Of a DNA stretch of 21,127 nucleotides, positions 14,315 to 21,127 are shown piece by piece; the first letter of the stretch is position 1; each line of letters starts with the position of its first letter. The stretch is taken from NCBI GenBank assembly GCA_002398845.1, contig DHBY01000086.1, forward strand, positions 1 through 21,127, read 5' to 3'. The notes beneath the pieces were generated by a model that made no database searches, was not told where the DNA came from, and saw only the letters and a program-made list of their open reading frames with translations. The position numbers and the translations under genes are program-made. The stretch comes from Firmicutes bacterium UBA4916. Its GTDB lineage: Bacteria; Bacillota; Clostridia; Tissierellales; Tepidimicrobiaceae.

Positions 14315-15625
14315 ATGGAAAAGACATCCTATGAAAGATGGATAGAAGATTGTATTAATCAAGGAAATAAAAGCATTAATCTCACATTTAAAAGCTTAAG
14401 AGATTATCAGTTAAATAAAATAAGAGAGACTATCGATTATGTAAAGAAAAACAGTTCTTTTTATAGGGAAAGATTAAAAAATGTAAACTCCTATGAAATA
14501 AAGGATTACAATGATTTTTCTCAAATAGTCCCTTTTACCTATTCTCAAGAACTGTCCAATAAACCGTTGGATTTTGTTTGTGTGCCTCAGCATATGATTT
14601 CTAGAATTGTTACATTGAAGACTTCGGGTACTACGGGAACAAGTAAAAGGGTCTTTTTCACAGAAGAAGACCTAGAAAGGACTGTGGATTTCTTTCAAAA
14701 TGGTATGAAATACTTGATTTCTAAGGGAGATAGGGTTCTTATACTTATGCCTGGCAATTATTATGGGAGCATAGGAGATTTGCTTAAGAGGGGTCTTGAA
14801 AGATTAGGTTGCGAGGGAATCGCCTTAGGTCCAGTTGATGATGGGTTAAAGGTATTGGAAGGATTAAAAAATGAGAGTATTGATTGCATCGTTGGAATAC
14901 CTGTCCAAGTCTATCAGTTGGCAAGGTACAAAATGGCTTATGAAAAATATAAAGGGATTAAGTTAAAAAGTGTACTCCTAAGTGCAGATTATGTACCTTA
15001 TTCTATCAAAAAAGTTATAGAAAAAGCTTTTTCCTGTTCTGCCTTTACCCACTACGGTATGACGGAGATGGGATTTGGAGGAGGAGTAGAGTGTAAATAT
15101 CTTTGTGGTTACCACATGAGAGAGGCAGATCTTTATTTTGAAATCATCGACCCAGTTTCTCAGGAAACTCTTCCTTGGGGAGATGAGGGAGAGATTGTAT
15201 TTACAACTCTAACGAGAAAGGGAATGCCCCTCATAAGATATCGAACTGGAGATCTTGGAAGTTTTATGAAGGAGCGTTGTAAATGTAGTAATGTTCTTCC
15301 TAGAATGGATTATGTAAGGGGTAGGATATCAGAAGGAATTAAGCTTGGAGATGTGAATATAAATATTGGAGCTTTAGACGAGGCTATGTTTACCATAGAA
15401 AACCTTCTCGACTATAGGGCTCATTTGGAGGAAGGAAACATCCTTCAAATATGGGTAAAATCTATAGACCCTAAAAACCCCGTAAGTTTAGTTGATATTG
15501 AAAAGGCATTTTATTCATCGATAATATGGGGATTATTGAAAGAAGGAAAGCTTAATATAAATTACTGCGGAGAAATTGAGGACATTCAAATAAGTACTGG
15601 CATGCTTAAGAGAAAATTGGTTTAA
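14315..15625 (+). CDS. AMP-forming CoA ligase, DVU_1553 family (PaaK-like)
   Basis: A 436-residue adenylate-forming enzyme like phenylacetate-CoA ligase: it should activate a carboxylate with ATP and load it onto CoA or another thiol. Visible motifs are the phosphate loop TSGTTGTSK (103-111), the YGMTEMGFGGG segment that binds adenine and substrate, and RYRTGDLG. Preceding conserved text YVKKNSSFYRERL is typical of the PaaK N terminus. The CKYLCGYH and RCKCS cysteines between and after these motifs could bind zinc. I use ATG at 14315, eight bases after GGAG; an in-frame TTG at 14291 lacks a ribosome site. It ends the cluster at a strong bidirectional terminator. A match to an aldehyde-derived acid is plausible but unproven. 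Confidence 0.85.
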   Translation: MEKTSYERWIEDCINQGNKSINLTFKSLRDYQLNKIRETIDYVKKNSSFYRERLKNVNSYEIKDYNDFSQIVPFTYSQELSNKPLDFVCVPQHMISRIVTLKTSGTTGTSKRVFFTEEDLERTVDFFQNGMKYLISKGDRVLILMPGNYYGSIGDLLKRGLERLGCEGIALGPVDDGLKVLEGLKNESIDCIVGIPVQVYQLARYKMAYEKYKGIKLKSVLLSADYVPYSIKKVIEKAFSCSAFTHYGMTEMGFGGGVECKYLCGYHMREADLYFEIIDPVSQETLPWGDEGEIVFTTLTRKGMPLIRYRTGDLGSFMKERCKCSNVLPRMDYVRGRISEGIKLGDVNINIGALDEAMFTIENLLDYRAHLEEGNILQIWVKSIDPKNPVSLVDIEKAFYSSIIWGLLKEGKLNINYCGEIEDIQISTGMLKRKLV

Positions 15626-15659
15626 AAAAGGAAATAGCATTATATGACTATTTCCTTTT
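15626..15659. terminator. Bidirectional terminator between the converging operons
   Basis: A perfect 12-base stem, aaaaggaaatag (15626-15637) with ctatttcctttt (15648-15659), and a ten-base loop. The plus-strand arm ends in TTTT and the minus-strand product ends in a longer T-run, so it can stop both the CoA ligase transcript and the regulator transcript. Confidence 0.85.
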
Positions 15660-15721
15660 GAAACTCTCCCACTTACCATTGTAATATCTTTCATTATAAA
15701 TTTTTATAAATCTAGCCAATA

Positions 15722-17620
15722 TTAATAGTTAATACCGTATTTTTTTAACTTCCTATACAAAGTACTTCTACCTATTCCAAGGGCCCGAGCTGTTAGGCTT
15801 ATATTGCCATCAAAATCTTTAAGGGCTCTAATAATGCAGTTTTTCTCAATAGTTTCAAGATTATAGGAATCCATATCATTATTACAACTTATTTCATTAT
15901 ATTGATACTTTCTAGATCCAAGGTTTTTAGGAAAACTCTCTGTATTGATTATTAGTTCAATAACATTCTCAAGTTCTCTTATATTTCCTGGCCAATCATA
16001 GCTTTCAAGATATTTCATATAATCCGTAGGAATATTTACAACTTTTTTATTAAGACGCTTTGCTATAGTTTTCATGAAATGATCTGCAAAAATTTTAATA
16101 TCATCTTTTCTTTTCCGTAGCGGTGGTAAAAATAGGGGCAGTACATTTAATCTATAGAAAAGGTCCTTCCTAAAATCTCCGTTTTCAACTTCACAACTTA
16201 AATCACTATTGGTGGCAGCAATAATTCTTACATCAATAGAAATTTTTCTTGAACTTCCGATTCTAGAGATAACTCCCTCTTCTATAACTTTTAAAAGTTT
16301 TAATTGGATATCTTGAGAGAGTTTATCTACCTCTTTTAAGAATATGGTTCCTCCATCGGCAAGTTCGAATTTTCCCGCATATCCACCTTTTTTACCTCCG
16401 CCTAACGCTCCTTCTTCATAGCCAAATAGTTCTGCTTCCATAAGTTCCCTTGGAATAGCACCACAGTTTAATGTAATAAAGGGTTCATCCTTACGGCTGC
16501 TGAAATTGTGTATGGATTGTGCAAAAACTTCTTTTCCAGTGCCGCTTTCTCCTGTTATTAGAATTGTAGATTTGCTATCGGCTATTTTTATAGCATATTC
16601 AAGAGTCTTTACAAACCTTTCATTTTTTCCAATGATCTTATCAAAGGTATATACAGCTTGTCCTCCAATCATTCTTCCTGCAAGTTTTCTCATTCTTTTT
16701 ACCTCGCTAAAGATAAATACTACTTCCACAATAGTTTCATCCTTATTGTATATTGGATAGGCACTTAAATTATACTGAACTCTGCCTTTTATTGTATTTA
16801 TATAAACATCTTCATTGTACCATGCTTCGCTAGAATGAAGTTTTAACAAAGCTTCCTGCCATTCTTCATACAAATCCCATATCTTCATTTTTTTAAGTTC
16901 AATTTCTCCATAGCCAAGCATGTCTATTGCAAGCTTGTTTATAGCTTTGATGTTTCCTGAAAGGTCAGTAGTGATAATTCCCCCCTCTAGAGAATTAAAT
17001 ATGGTTGTCATATGTTTTTTTGTAACAAAAAGTTCTTGGGCATATTCCTTTATTTCAAGCATTTTCTCTATGGCATAGGCAGCTGCAACGACCATCCCAA
17101 GGGTATGAAGATGTACATTTTCACTGTAACCAGTTAGGTCAAGGGATCCAATTATTTCGTTTTTAGTATTTCTAATGGGAGCACCAGAGCAAGTCCAACG
17201 ATGGTATGCACCTATATAGTGCTCTTTCCCTGAAATTTGAAGTGGTATCCCCTCTGCAATAGAGGTGCCCATTGCATTTGTTCCTATGCTTGTCTCATCC
17301 ATATAGGCACCTGGTATCATTTTAAATCTATAAGCTGTATCTAGTATATCTTCATCGCCTATTACATTTAATATGCAGCCTTCTCCATCCGTAAGTATGG
17401 CAAAAAATCCTGAACCCTTGACGAAGCTATATAGTTGATCCATAAAAGGTGATGCTGTAACGATTAGTTCTGTGTTCTCTTCCAATTTTTTCTGCAATTC
17501 TTCCCCACTAATTATTTTCCTACTATAAACCATATCAATATTAATTCCCATGGCCCTACATCTTTCATGAGAGCTTTTTACATATTCCTTTTCCGTGGAG
17601 AACGTAAAATCTGTATTCAA
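15722..17620 (-). CDS. AcoR/DhaR-like activator with degenerate AAA+ domain
   Basis: A 632-residue transcription regulator with the order GAF-like sensor (about 50-190, including HRWTCSGAPIRN), PAS (about 205-310), AAA+ domain (about 325-550) and a Fis-type helix-turn-helix (about 588-630, NISLTARALGIGRSTLYRKL). Walker A is intact, GESGTGKE (357-364), as are TN of sensor I (470-471) and FYR (488-490). Two key sites differ from sigma-54 activators: GAFTGA, which touches sigma-54, reads GALGGG (404-409), and Walker B DE reads KE (Lys429-Glu430). Codons confirm both. It may therefore work without sigma-54, as E. coli DhaR does. The start is TTG at 17620, nine bases after GGAGG; no nearby ATG fits. 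It follows the DUF1667 gene by about 30 bases and probably shares its promoter. Likely targets are the two molybdoenzyme operons. Confidence 0.88.
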   Translation of the reverse strand: MNTDFTFSTEKEYVKSSHERCRAMGINIDMVYSRKIISGEELQKKLEENTELIVTASPFMDQLYSFVKGSGFFAILTDGEGCILNVIGDEDILDTAYRFKMIPGAYMDETSIGTNAMGTSIAEGIPLQISGKEHYIGAYHRWTCSGAPIRNTKNEIIGSLDLTGYSENVHLHTLGMVVAAAYAIEKMLEIKEYAQELFVTKKHMTTIFNSLEGGIITTDLSGNIKAINKLAIDMLGYGEIELKKMKIWDLYEEWQEALLKLHSSEAWYNEDVYINTIKGRVQYNLSAYPIYNKDETIVEVVFIFSEVKRMRKLAGRMIGGQAVYTFDKIIGKNERFVKTLEYAIKIADSKSTILITGESGTGKEVFAQSIHNFSSRKDEPFITLNCGAIPRELMEAELFGYEEGALGGGKKGGYAGKFELADGGTIFLKEVDKLSQDIQLKLLKVIEEGVISRIGSSRKISIDVRIIAATNSDLSCEVENGDFRKDLFYRLNVLPLFLPPLRKRKDDIKIFADHFMKTIAKRLNKKVVNIPTDYMKYLESYDWPGNIRELENVIELIINTESFPKNLGSRKYQYNEISCNNDMDSYNLETIEKNCIIRALKDFDGNISLTARALGIGRSTLYRKLKKYGINY

Positions 17621-17650
17621 GCTAATGCACCTCCTTCCAGTCCTTTAATT

Positions 17651-18013
17651 CTATGCTTTTCTTGCGGCTACTACATCTACCCCTAATTCTAAGATATTCT
17701 CTATTACTATATCGCCTTTTTTAATAGGGGCAAAGACTTCTGTAGAGTTAAAAATTTTCAAACATTCTTCTATTTTATCCTTTGGAACAACCCCTGTAGT
17801 TTTAACAGGGAGTCTGCTCATATGTCCGCCTTTAAGTAGCACCCTGCCAGTTAAAACTCTTGAAGGCTCTGTTATTTCTTTTATGCCAAAATCTCTTCCT
17901 CTATTACAACTATTTCCACTAACTGTGTATCCAGAAGGAACAGATTGATTTTTAATTATTGTAAGCTCACATCCTATAGGACAAACTTTACATTTCTTTT
18001 TTATTATATCCAT
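17651..18013 (-). CDS. DUF1667 protein with CxxCxxxC motif
   Basis: A 120-residue protein with Cys8, Cys11 and Cys15 in KCKVCPIGCEL and Cys36 in GNSCNRG, enough for an iron-sulfur cluster or metal site, followed by a region with GRVLLKGG and LPVKTTGVVPKD. This matches DUF1667, best known next to flavin dehydrogenases of the glycerol-3-phosphate type; its role is unknown. ATG at 18013 is nine bases after GGAGGG (18023-18028 on this strand); an upstream TTG at 18034 sits before that site. It is the first gene of a two-gene minus-strand unit with the regulator and is divergent from the second molybdenum hydroxylase, so it may serve that enzyme's electron path. Confidence 0.82.
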   Translation of the reverse strand: MDIIKKKCKVCPIGCELTIIKNQSVPSGYTVSGNSCNRGRDFGIKEITEPSRVLTGRVLLKGGHMSRLPVKTTGVVPKDKIEECLKIFNSTEVFAPIKKGDIVIENILELGVDVVAARKA

Positions 18014-18257
18014 TATTACAATCCCTCCAACCAATGATTATGTACATTATTAGGAACTATATAATTATATCATATTGAAAAAATAAGTATAAGTGATTAA
18101 AATTTTCGATTACCCAAAAACATTGTTTTTATAATAATAAAGGATATTGGTAATAATTAGAGGGAAATCCACTTTATTTTTTTAATGTATATAGAGATGA
18201 AAAAAGTGGGAACATAAAGTTAAGATATTATAAATTATGGTTTAAAGGAGGGAAAAT
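18014..18257. promoter_or_regulatory. Divergent control region between the regulator operon and the second Mo-hydroxylase
   Basis: The 244-base gap has no gene. A TATAAT on the minus strand (18069-18064) could be the -10 box of the regulator operon, with only a weak -35 (TTATAC). On the plus strand an inverted repeat CCACTTT (18169-18175) and AAAGTGG (18203-18209), 27 bases apart, could be an operator or the base of an RNA stem. No convincing sigma-54 (-24/-12) or strong sigma-A promoter is seen on the plus strand. Confidence 0.4.
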
Positions 18258-20585
18258 TTGTTGAAGGTAGTCGGACAAAGCATTGAAAGAAAGGATTATG
18301 CTGATAAAGTTAGGGGTATTGCTAAATATACTGTAGATTATGTATCAGAAGGGTATTTACACGCTAGAATGTTAACAAGTCCATATGCTCATGCTAATAT
18401 AAAGTCCATAGATACTTCAGGAGTATGGGAAGTAGCAGGAGTTCAGGCAGTGTTAACAGGGGATTGCTATCCTGGGTATGTAGGAGTACTTCTTGAAGAT
18501 AGACCTATAATTGCTAAGGATAAGGTTAGATATCACGGCGAGCCAGTAGCTGTAGTAGTGGCTAATAATGAATATCAAGCTAAAAAGGCAGTAGAAATGA
18601 TAAAAGTAGAATATGAACCTCTACCCGTAGTAAACTCCCCGACTGAAGCAATCAAATCAGATGCTCCCCTTGTTCATGAGAATATAGAACAATATAGACG
18701 ATTAAAAGAAGTTTATCCAGAGCTTAATACCAATATAGCTAGTCGTGTAAAAATTCGTAAAGGAGATATAGGAAAGGGATGGGCAGAGAGTGAGGTAAGT
18801 ATAGAGTCTAATTTTTCATTACCTCAATCTGATCATGTGGCATTAGAACAGCGTAATGCTCGAGCAGAAATTAAACCAGATGGTAAAGTAATAATTTATA
18901 CATCATCCCAGTCGCCATTTATGGTTAGGAAAATGCTTAGTAGATATTTTGGCATAGATGATGGGATGATTGTAGTAAATACCCCGGTTGTAGGTGGAGC
19001 CTTTGGTGGTAAAGCAGCTATACAGCTGGAGTTTATCGCATATTTAGCCTCTAAAGCAGTAGATGGTAGGCCAGTAAAATTAGTAAATACTAGGGAAGAA
19101 GATATGATTAGCTCTCCAGTGAGGATTGGTTTAGATGCAAAAGTAAAACTAGGAAGTACAAAAGATGGAATAATAAAGGCTGCAGAAATTACATATTTAG
19201 TAGATGGTGGTGCTTATTCAGATATGGCAGTAGGGATTACCAAATCTATTGCAGCTGACTGCACTGGCCCTTATAAAATAGATAATGTTTGGTGTGATTC
19301 ATTGTGCATGTATACAAACCATCCTTATGCTACATCTTTTAGAGGATTTGGTCATGCATCTATTTCCTTTGCTATAGAAAGGGCCATGGATATGTTAGCC
19401 AAAAAGTTAGATATAGACCCGTTGGAGTTAAGAATTAAAAATGCCATAGCTTCAGGAGATACCACACCGACCCAAACGGGCTTGACAACTAGCAATATTG
19501 GAGACCTACCTAAATGTATTACAAGAGTAGGGGAATTGATTAACTGGGTGGAAGGCCCAATAGTAGATTTAGGAAATAATAAGATAAAGGCAAAGGGAAT
19601 AGGATGTTTTTGGAAAACATCATCAACCCCTACAGATGCTATATCAGCTGCAGTTGTTATATTTAATCCAGATGGCAGCATGAACCTTAGTATTGGGTCT
19701 GTAGAGTTAGGACCAGGGACCAAGACCGTTTTAGCTCAAATTCTTGCCGAAAAGATGAAGGTAGACATAAACAAAGTACATGTAAATATGGATGTTAATA
19801 CACAATTTGACCCCATTCATTGGAAGACCGTAGCAAGTATGACCACTTATATGGTTGGAAGAGCTGTTATAGAGGCAGCAGATGATGCTATAAGGCAGCT
19901 AAAAGGCATGGCAGCTATAGTACTTAGATGTCCACCTGCGGATTTAGAGGTAGGTGAAGGAAGGGTGTTCATTAAAGACAATCCTAATATCTATATAGAT
20001 ATTACAGAAATAGTACATGGTTATAAATATGAAAACGGCAATGGCATAGGAGGACAGATAATAGGAAGAGGTTCTTTTATAATGAGGCATTTGTCAAAGA
20101 TGGATAAAGAAACGGGGAAGGGAAATCCAGGACCCTTTTGGACCGTTGGGGCTCAAGCTGTAGAAGTAGAATTCGACACTAGATATTGTACCTATGAAGT
20201 TTTGAAGGTGGCAACAGTTATGGACGTAGGCAAGGTAATTAATCCAAAAGCTGCTGAGGGAGTAGTAACAGGAGGAGTAAATATGGGGATAGGTTTAGGA
20301 AGCAGAGAGTATTTTATTTATAATGATAATGGGATAATACAAAATCCTAGGCTTCGGGGATATAAGGTTATGAGGTTTGGAGAAGAACCTGATTATATAA
20401 CAGAGTTTATTGAAACCCCACAAATAGATGGACCCTATGGTGGGAGAGGCTTTGGAGAACACGGGATTTTAGGGGTGCCTGCTGCGTTGGGAAATAGCTT
20501 ATCCTTGGCAGCTGGGGTAGACTTAAATAATCTTCCACTACTACCTGAATATATTTGGAAAACAAGAAATGAGGGAAACTTATGA
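18258..20585 (+). CDS. Xanthine dehydrogenase family molybdopterin-binding subunit
   Basis: The 775-residue Mo subunit of a multi-subunit molybdenum hydroxylase, without its own iron-sulfur domain. It has the N-terminal a/b hammerhead (about 15-125), GGAFGGK (246-252) for the cofactor, TSFRGFG (359-365) where CO dehydrogenases would have the Cys-containing loop, and RGFGEHG with Glu734 as the probable catalytic base. The residue equivalent to the conserved glutamine of the GQG loop is a proline (Pro486, in VELGPGTKT), so active-site contacts to the Mo oxo group differ from those of the Mop enzyme in this window. The substrate may be a purine, another N-heterocycle or an aldehyde; sequence alone does not decide. 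Start is TTG at 18258 (or the adjacent TTG at 18261) after AAAGGAGGG. Its stop overlaps the start of the FAD subunit gene. Confidence 0.88.
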   Translation: MLKVVGQSIERKDYADKVRGIAKYTVDYVSEGYLHARMLTSPYAHANIKSIDTSGVWEVAGVQAVLTGDCYPGYVGVLLEDRPIIAKDKVRYHGEPVAVVVANNEYQAKKAVEMIKVEYEPLPVVNSPTEAIKSDAPLVHENIEQYRRLKEVYPELNTNIASRVKIRKGDIGKGWAESEVSIESNFSLPQSDHVALEQRNARAEIKPDGKVIIYTSSQSPFMVRKMLSRYFGIDDGMIVVNTPVVGGAFGGKAAIQLEFIAYLASKAVDGRPVKLVNTREEDMISSPVRIGLDAKVKLGSTKDGIIKAAEITYLVDGGAYSDMAVGITKSIAADCTGPYKIDNVWCDSLCMYTNHPYATSFRGFGHASISFAIERAMDMLAKKLDIDPLELRIKNAIASGDTTPTQTGLTTSNIGDLPKCITRVGELINWVEGPIVDLGNNKIKAKGIGCFWKTSSTPTDAISAAVVIFNPDGSMNLSIGSVELGPGTKTVLAQILAEKMKVDINKVHVNMDVNTQFDPIHWKTVASMTTYMVGRAVIEAADDAIRQLKGMAAIVLRCPPADLEVGEGRVFIKDNPNIYIDITEIVHGYKYENGNGIGGQIIGRGSFIMRHLSKMDKETGKGNPGPFWTVGAQAVEVEFDTRYCTYEVLKVATVMDVGKVINPKAAEGVVTGGVNMGIGLGSREYFIYNDNGIIQNPRLRGYKVMRFGEEPDYITEFIETPQIDGPYGGRGFGEHGILGVPAALGNSLSLAAGVDLNNLPLLPEYIWKTRNEGNL

Positions 20586-21127
20586 TATCCTTTGATTTTA
20601 GTTACTATAAACCTGTATCTATTGAGGAGGCAATATTACTATATCAAACATTGACTTCCCAAGGAAAGAAAGCCATGTATTATGCTGGTGGCACGGAGAT
20701 AATAACCGGGGCTAGGATAAATCAAATAGTATTTGATGCGGTAATTGATCTTAAAGGTATTACCGAATGTGTGGAGCTTAAATACCAAAATCAACAGCTT
20801 ATTATTGGTTCTTGTATAACATTAACTCAAATATGTGAGTCTAATGTATTCCCACTTCTCACCCAAGTGGTCCGAGGCATAGCAGACCATACATCAAGAA
20901 ATAAGATTACCATAGGGGGAAACATTTGCGGGGCAATACCCTATAGGGAAGCAGTCCTTCCATTTCTCCTTTGCGATAGTCAATTGGTACTGGCTGGGCC
21001 TAAGGGAAATAGGATAGTATCAATTAGTGATATTTTCAATGAAAAATTACAAATTCGGAAGGGAGAACTCCTTGTACAAATAATTACTGATGGCAGTTAT
21101 ATTAATCTGCCCTATGAAAGCCTAAAG
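20582..21127 (+). CDS. Molybdenum hydroxylase FAD-binding subunit (5' part, cut by window end)
   Basis: The first 182 codons are present, open to the last base. It is the medium, FAD-binding subunit (CoxM/XdhB-like) that would take electrons from the iron-sulfur subunit of the preceding enzyme. Marks are the N-terminal FDFSYYKPVSIEEAI, the first FAD phosphate loop YYAGGTEIITG (about 33-43) and the second, TIGGNICGAI (about 111-120), followed by REAVLPFLLCDSQLVL. The family usually has about 270-290 residues, so roughly one third is missing. ATG at 20582 overlaps the preceding TGA by ATGA, which implies translational coupling. A small [2Fe-2S] subunit gene would be expected next but lies beyond this window. 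Confidence 0.88.
   Translation, partial: MISFDFSYYKPVSIEEAILLYQTLTSQGKKAMYYAGGTEIITGARINQIVFDAVIDLKGITECVELKYQNQQLIIGSCITLTQICESNVFPLLTQVVRGIADHTSRNKITIGGNICGAIPYREAVLPFLLCDSQLVLAGPKGNRIVSISDIFNEKLQIRKGELLVQIITDGSYINLPYESLK

Overview
This window is AT-rich DNA (about one third G+C by eye) with strong AGGAGG-type ribosome sites, several TTG starts and an abundance of ATA/AGA codons. It looks like an anaerobic, low-GC Gram-positive bacterium of the Clostridia/Tissierellia type. This is an inference from base composition, protein families and the many iron-sulfur and molybdenum proteins; no rRNA or other taxonomic marker is present. I see no tRNA, rRNA, CRISPR array, insertion sequence or phage gene.

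Layout. (1) 46-2700: a promoter followed by a three-gene ABC-2 exporter operon (ATPase plus two permeases). (2) 2926-4675: three small independent-looking functions, a SAM methyltransferase, a cysteine-rich CWC protein and a nitroreductase, closed by a strong terminator. (3) 4929-5846: an orphan protein of unknown function with a faint resemblance to the U32 fold, followed by an inverted-repeat element and a second terminator. (4) 5986-6482: a long non-coding stretch holding a consensus promoter and a roughly 300-nt structured leader. (5) 6483-15625: the centre of the window, a Mop-type molybdenum aldehyde oxidoreductase followed, after an intercistronic terminator-like hairpin, by six tightly packed accessory genes: an FAD/iron-sulfur/CCG-domain redox protein, a small zinc-ribbon protein, a methyltransferase, a C_GCAxxG_C_C protein, a radical SAM enzyme (TrsS type) and an AMP-forming CoA ligase. 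This gene order matches the Desulfovibrio vulgaris DVU_1559 to DVU_1553 neighbourhood after which several otherwise uncharacterised families are named. (6) 15722-18013, minus strand: a sigma-54-activator-like regulator (AcoR/DhaR architecture) with a degenerate ATPase and a DUF1667 protein. (7) 18258-21127, plus strand and divergent: a second molybdenum hydroxylase of the multi-subunit type (Mo subunit, then an FAD subunit cut by the window end).

How it fits together. The strongest candidate for a poorly described system is region 5. The Mop enzyme would oxidise an aldehyde to an acid, the CoA ligase could activate a carboxylate, and the flavin/iron-sulfur/CCG protein could receive or distribute electrons. 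The radical SAM enzyme, methyltransferase and two small cysteine proteins suggest that an organic cofactor, carrier or protein site is being made or modified to serve the oxidoreductase. No biochemical role is known to me for that set; the joint function is inference. The regulator between the two molybdoenzyme loci could control either one.
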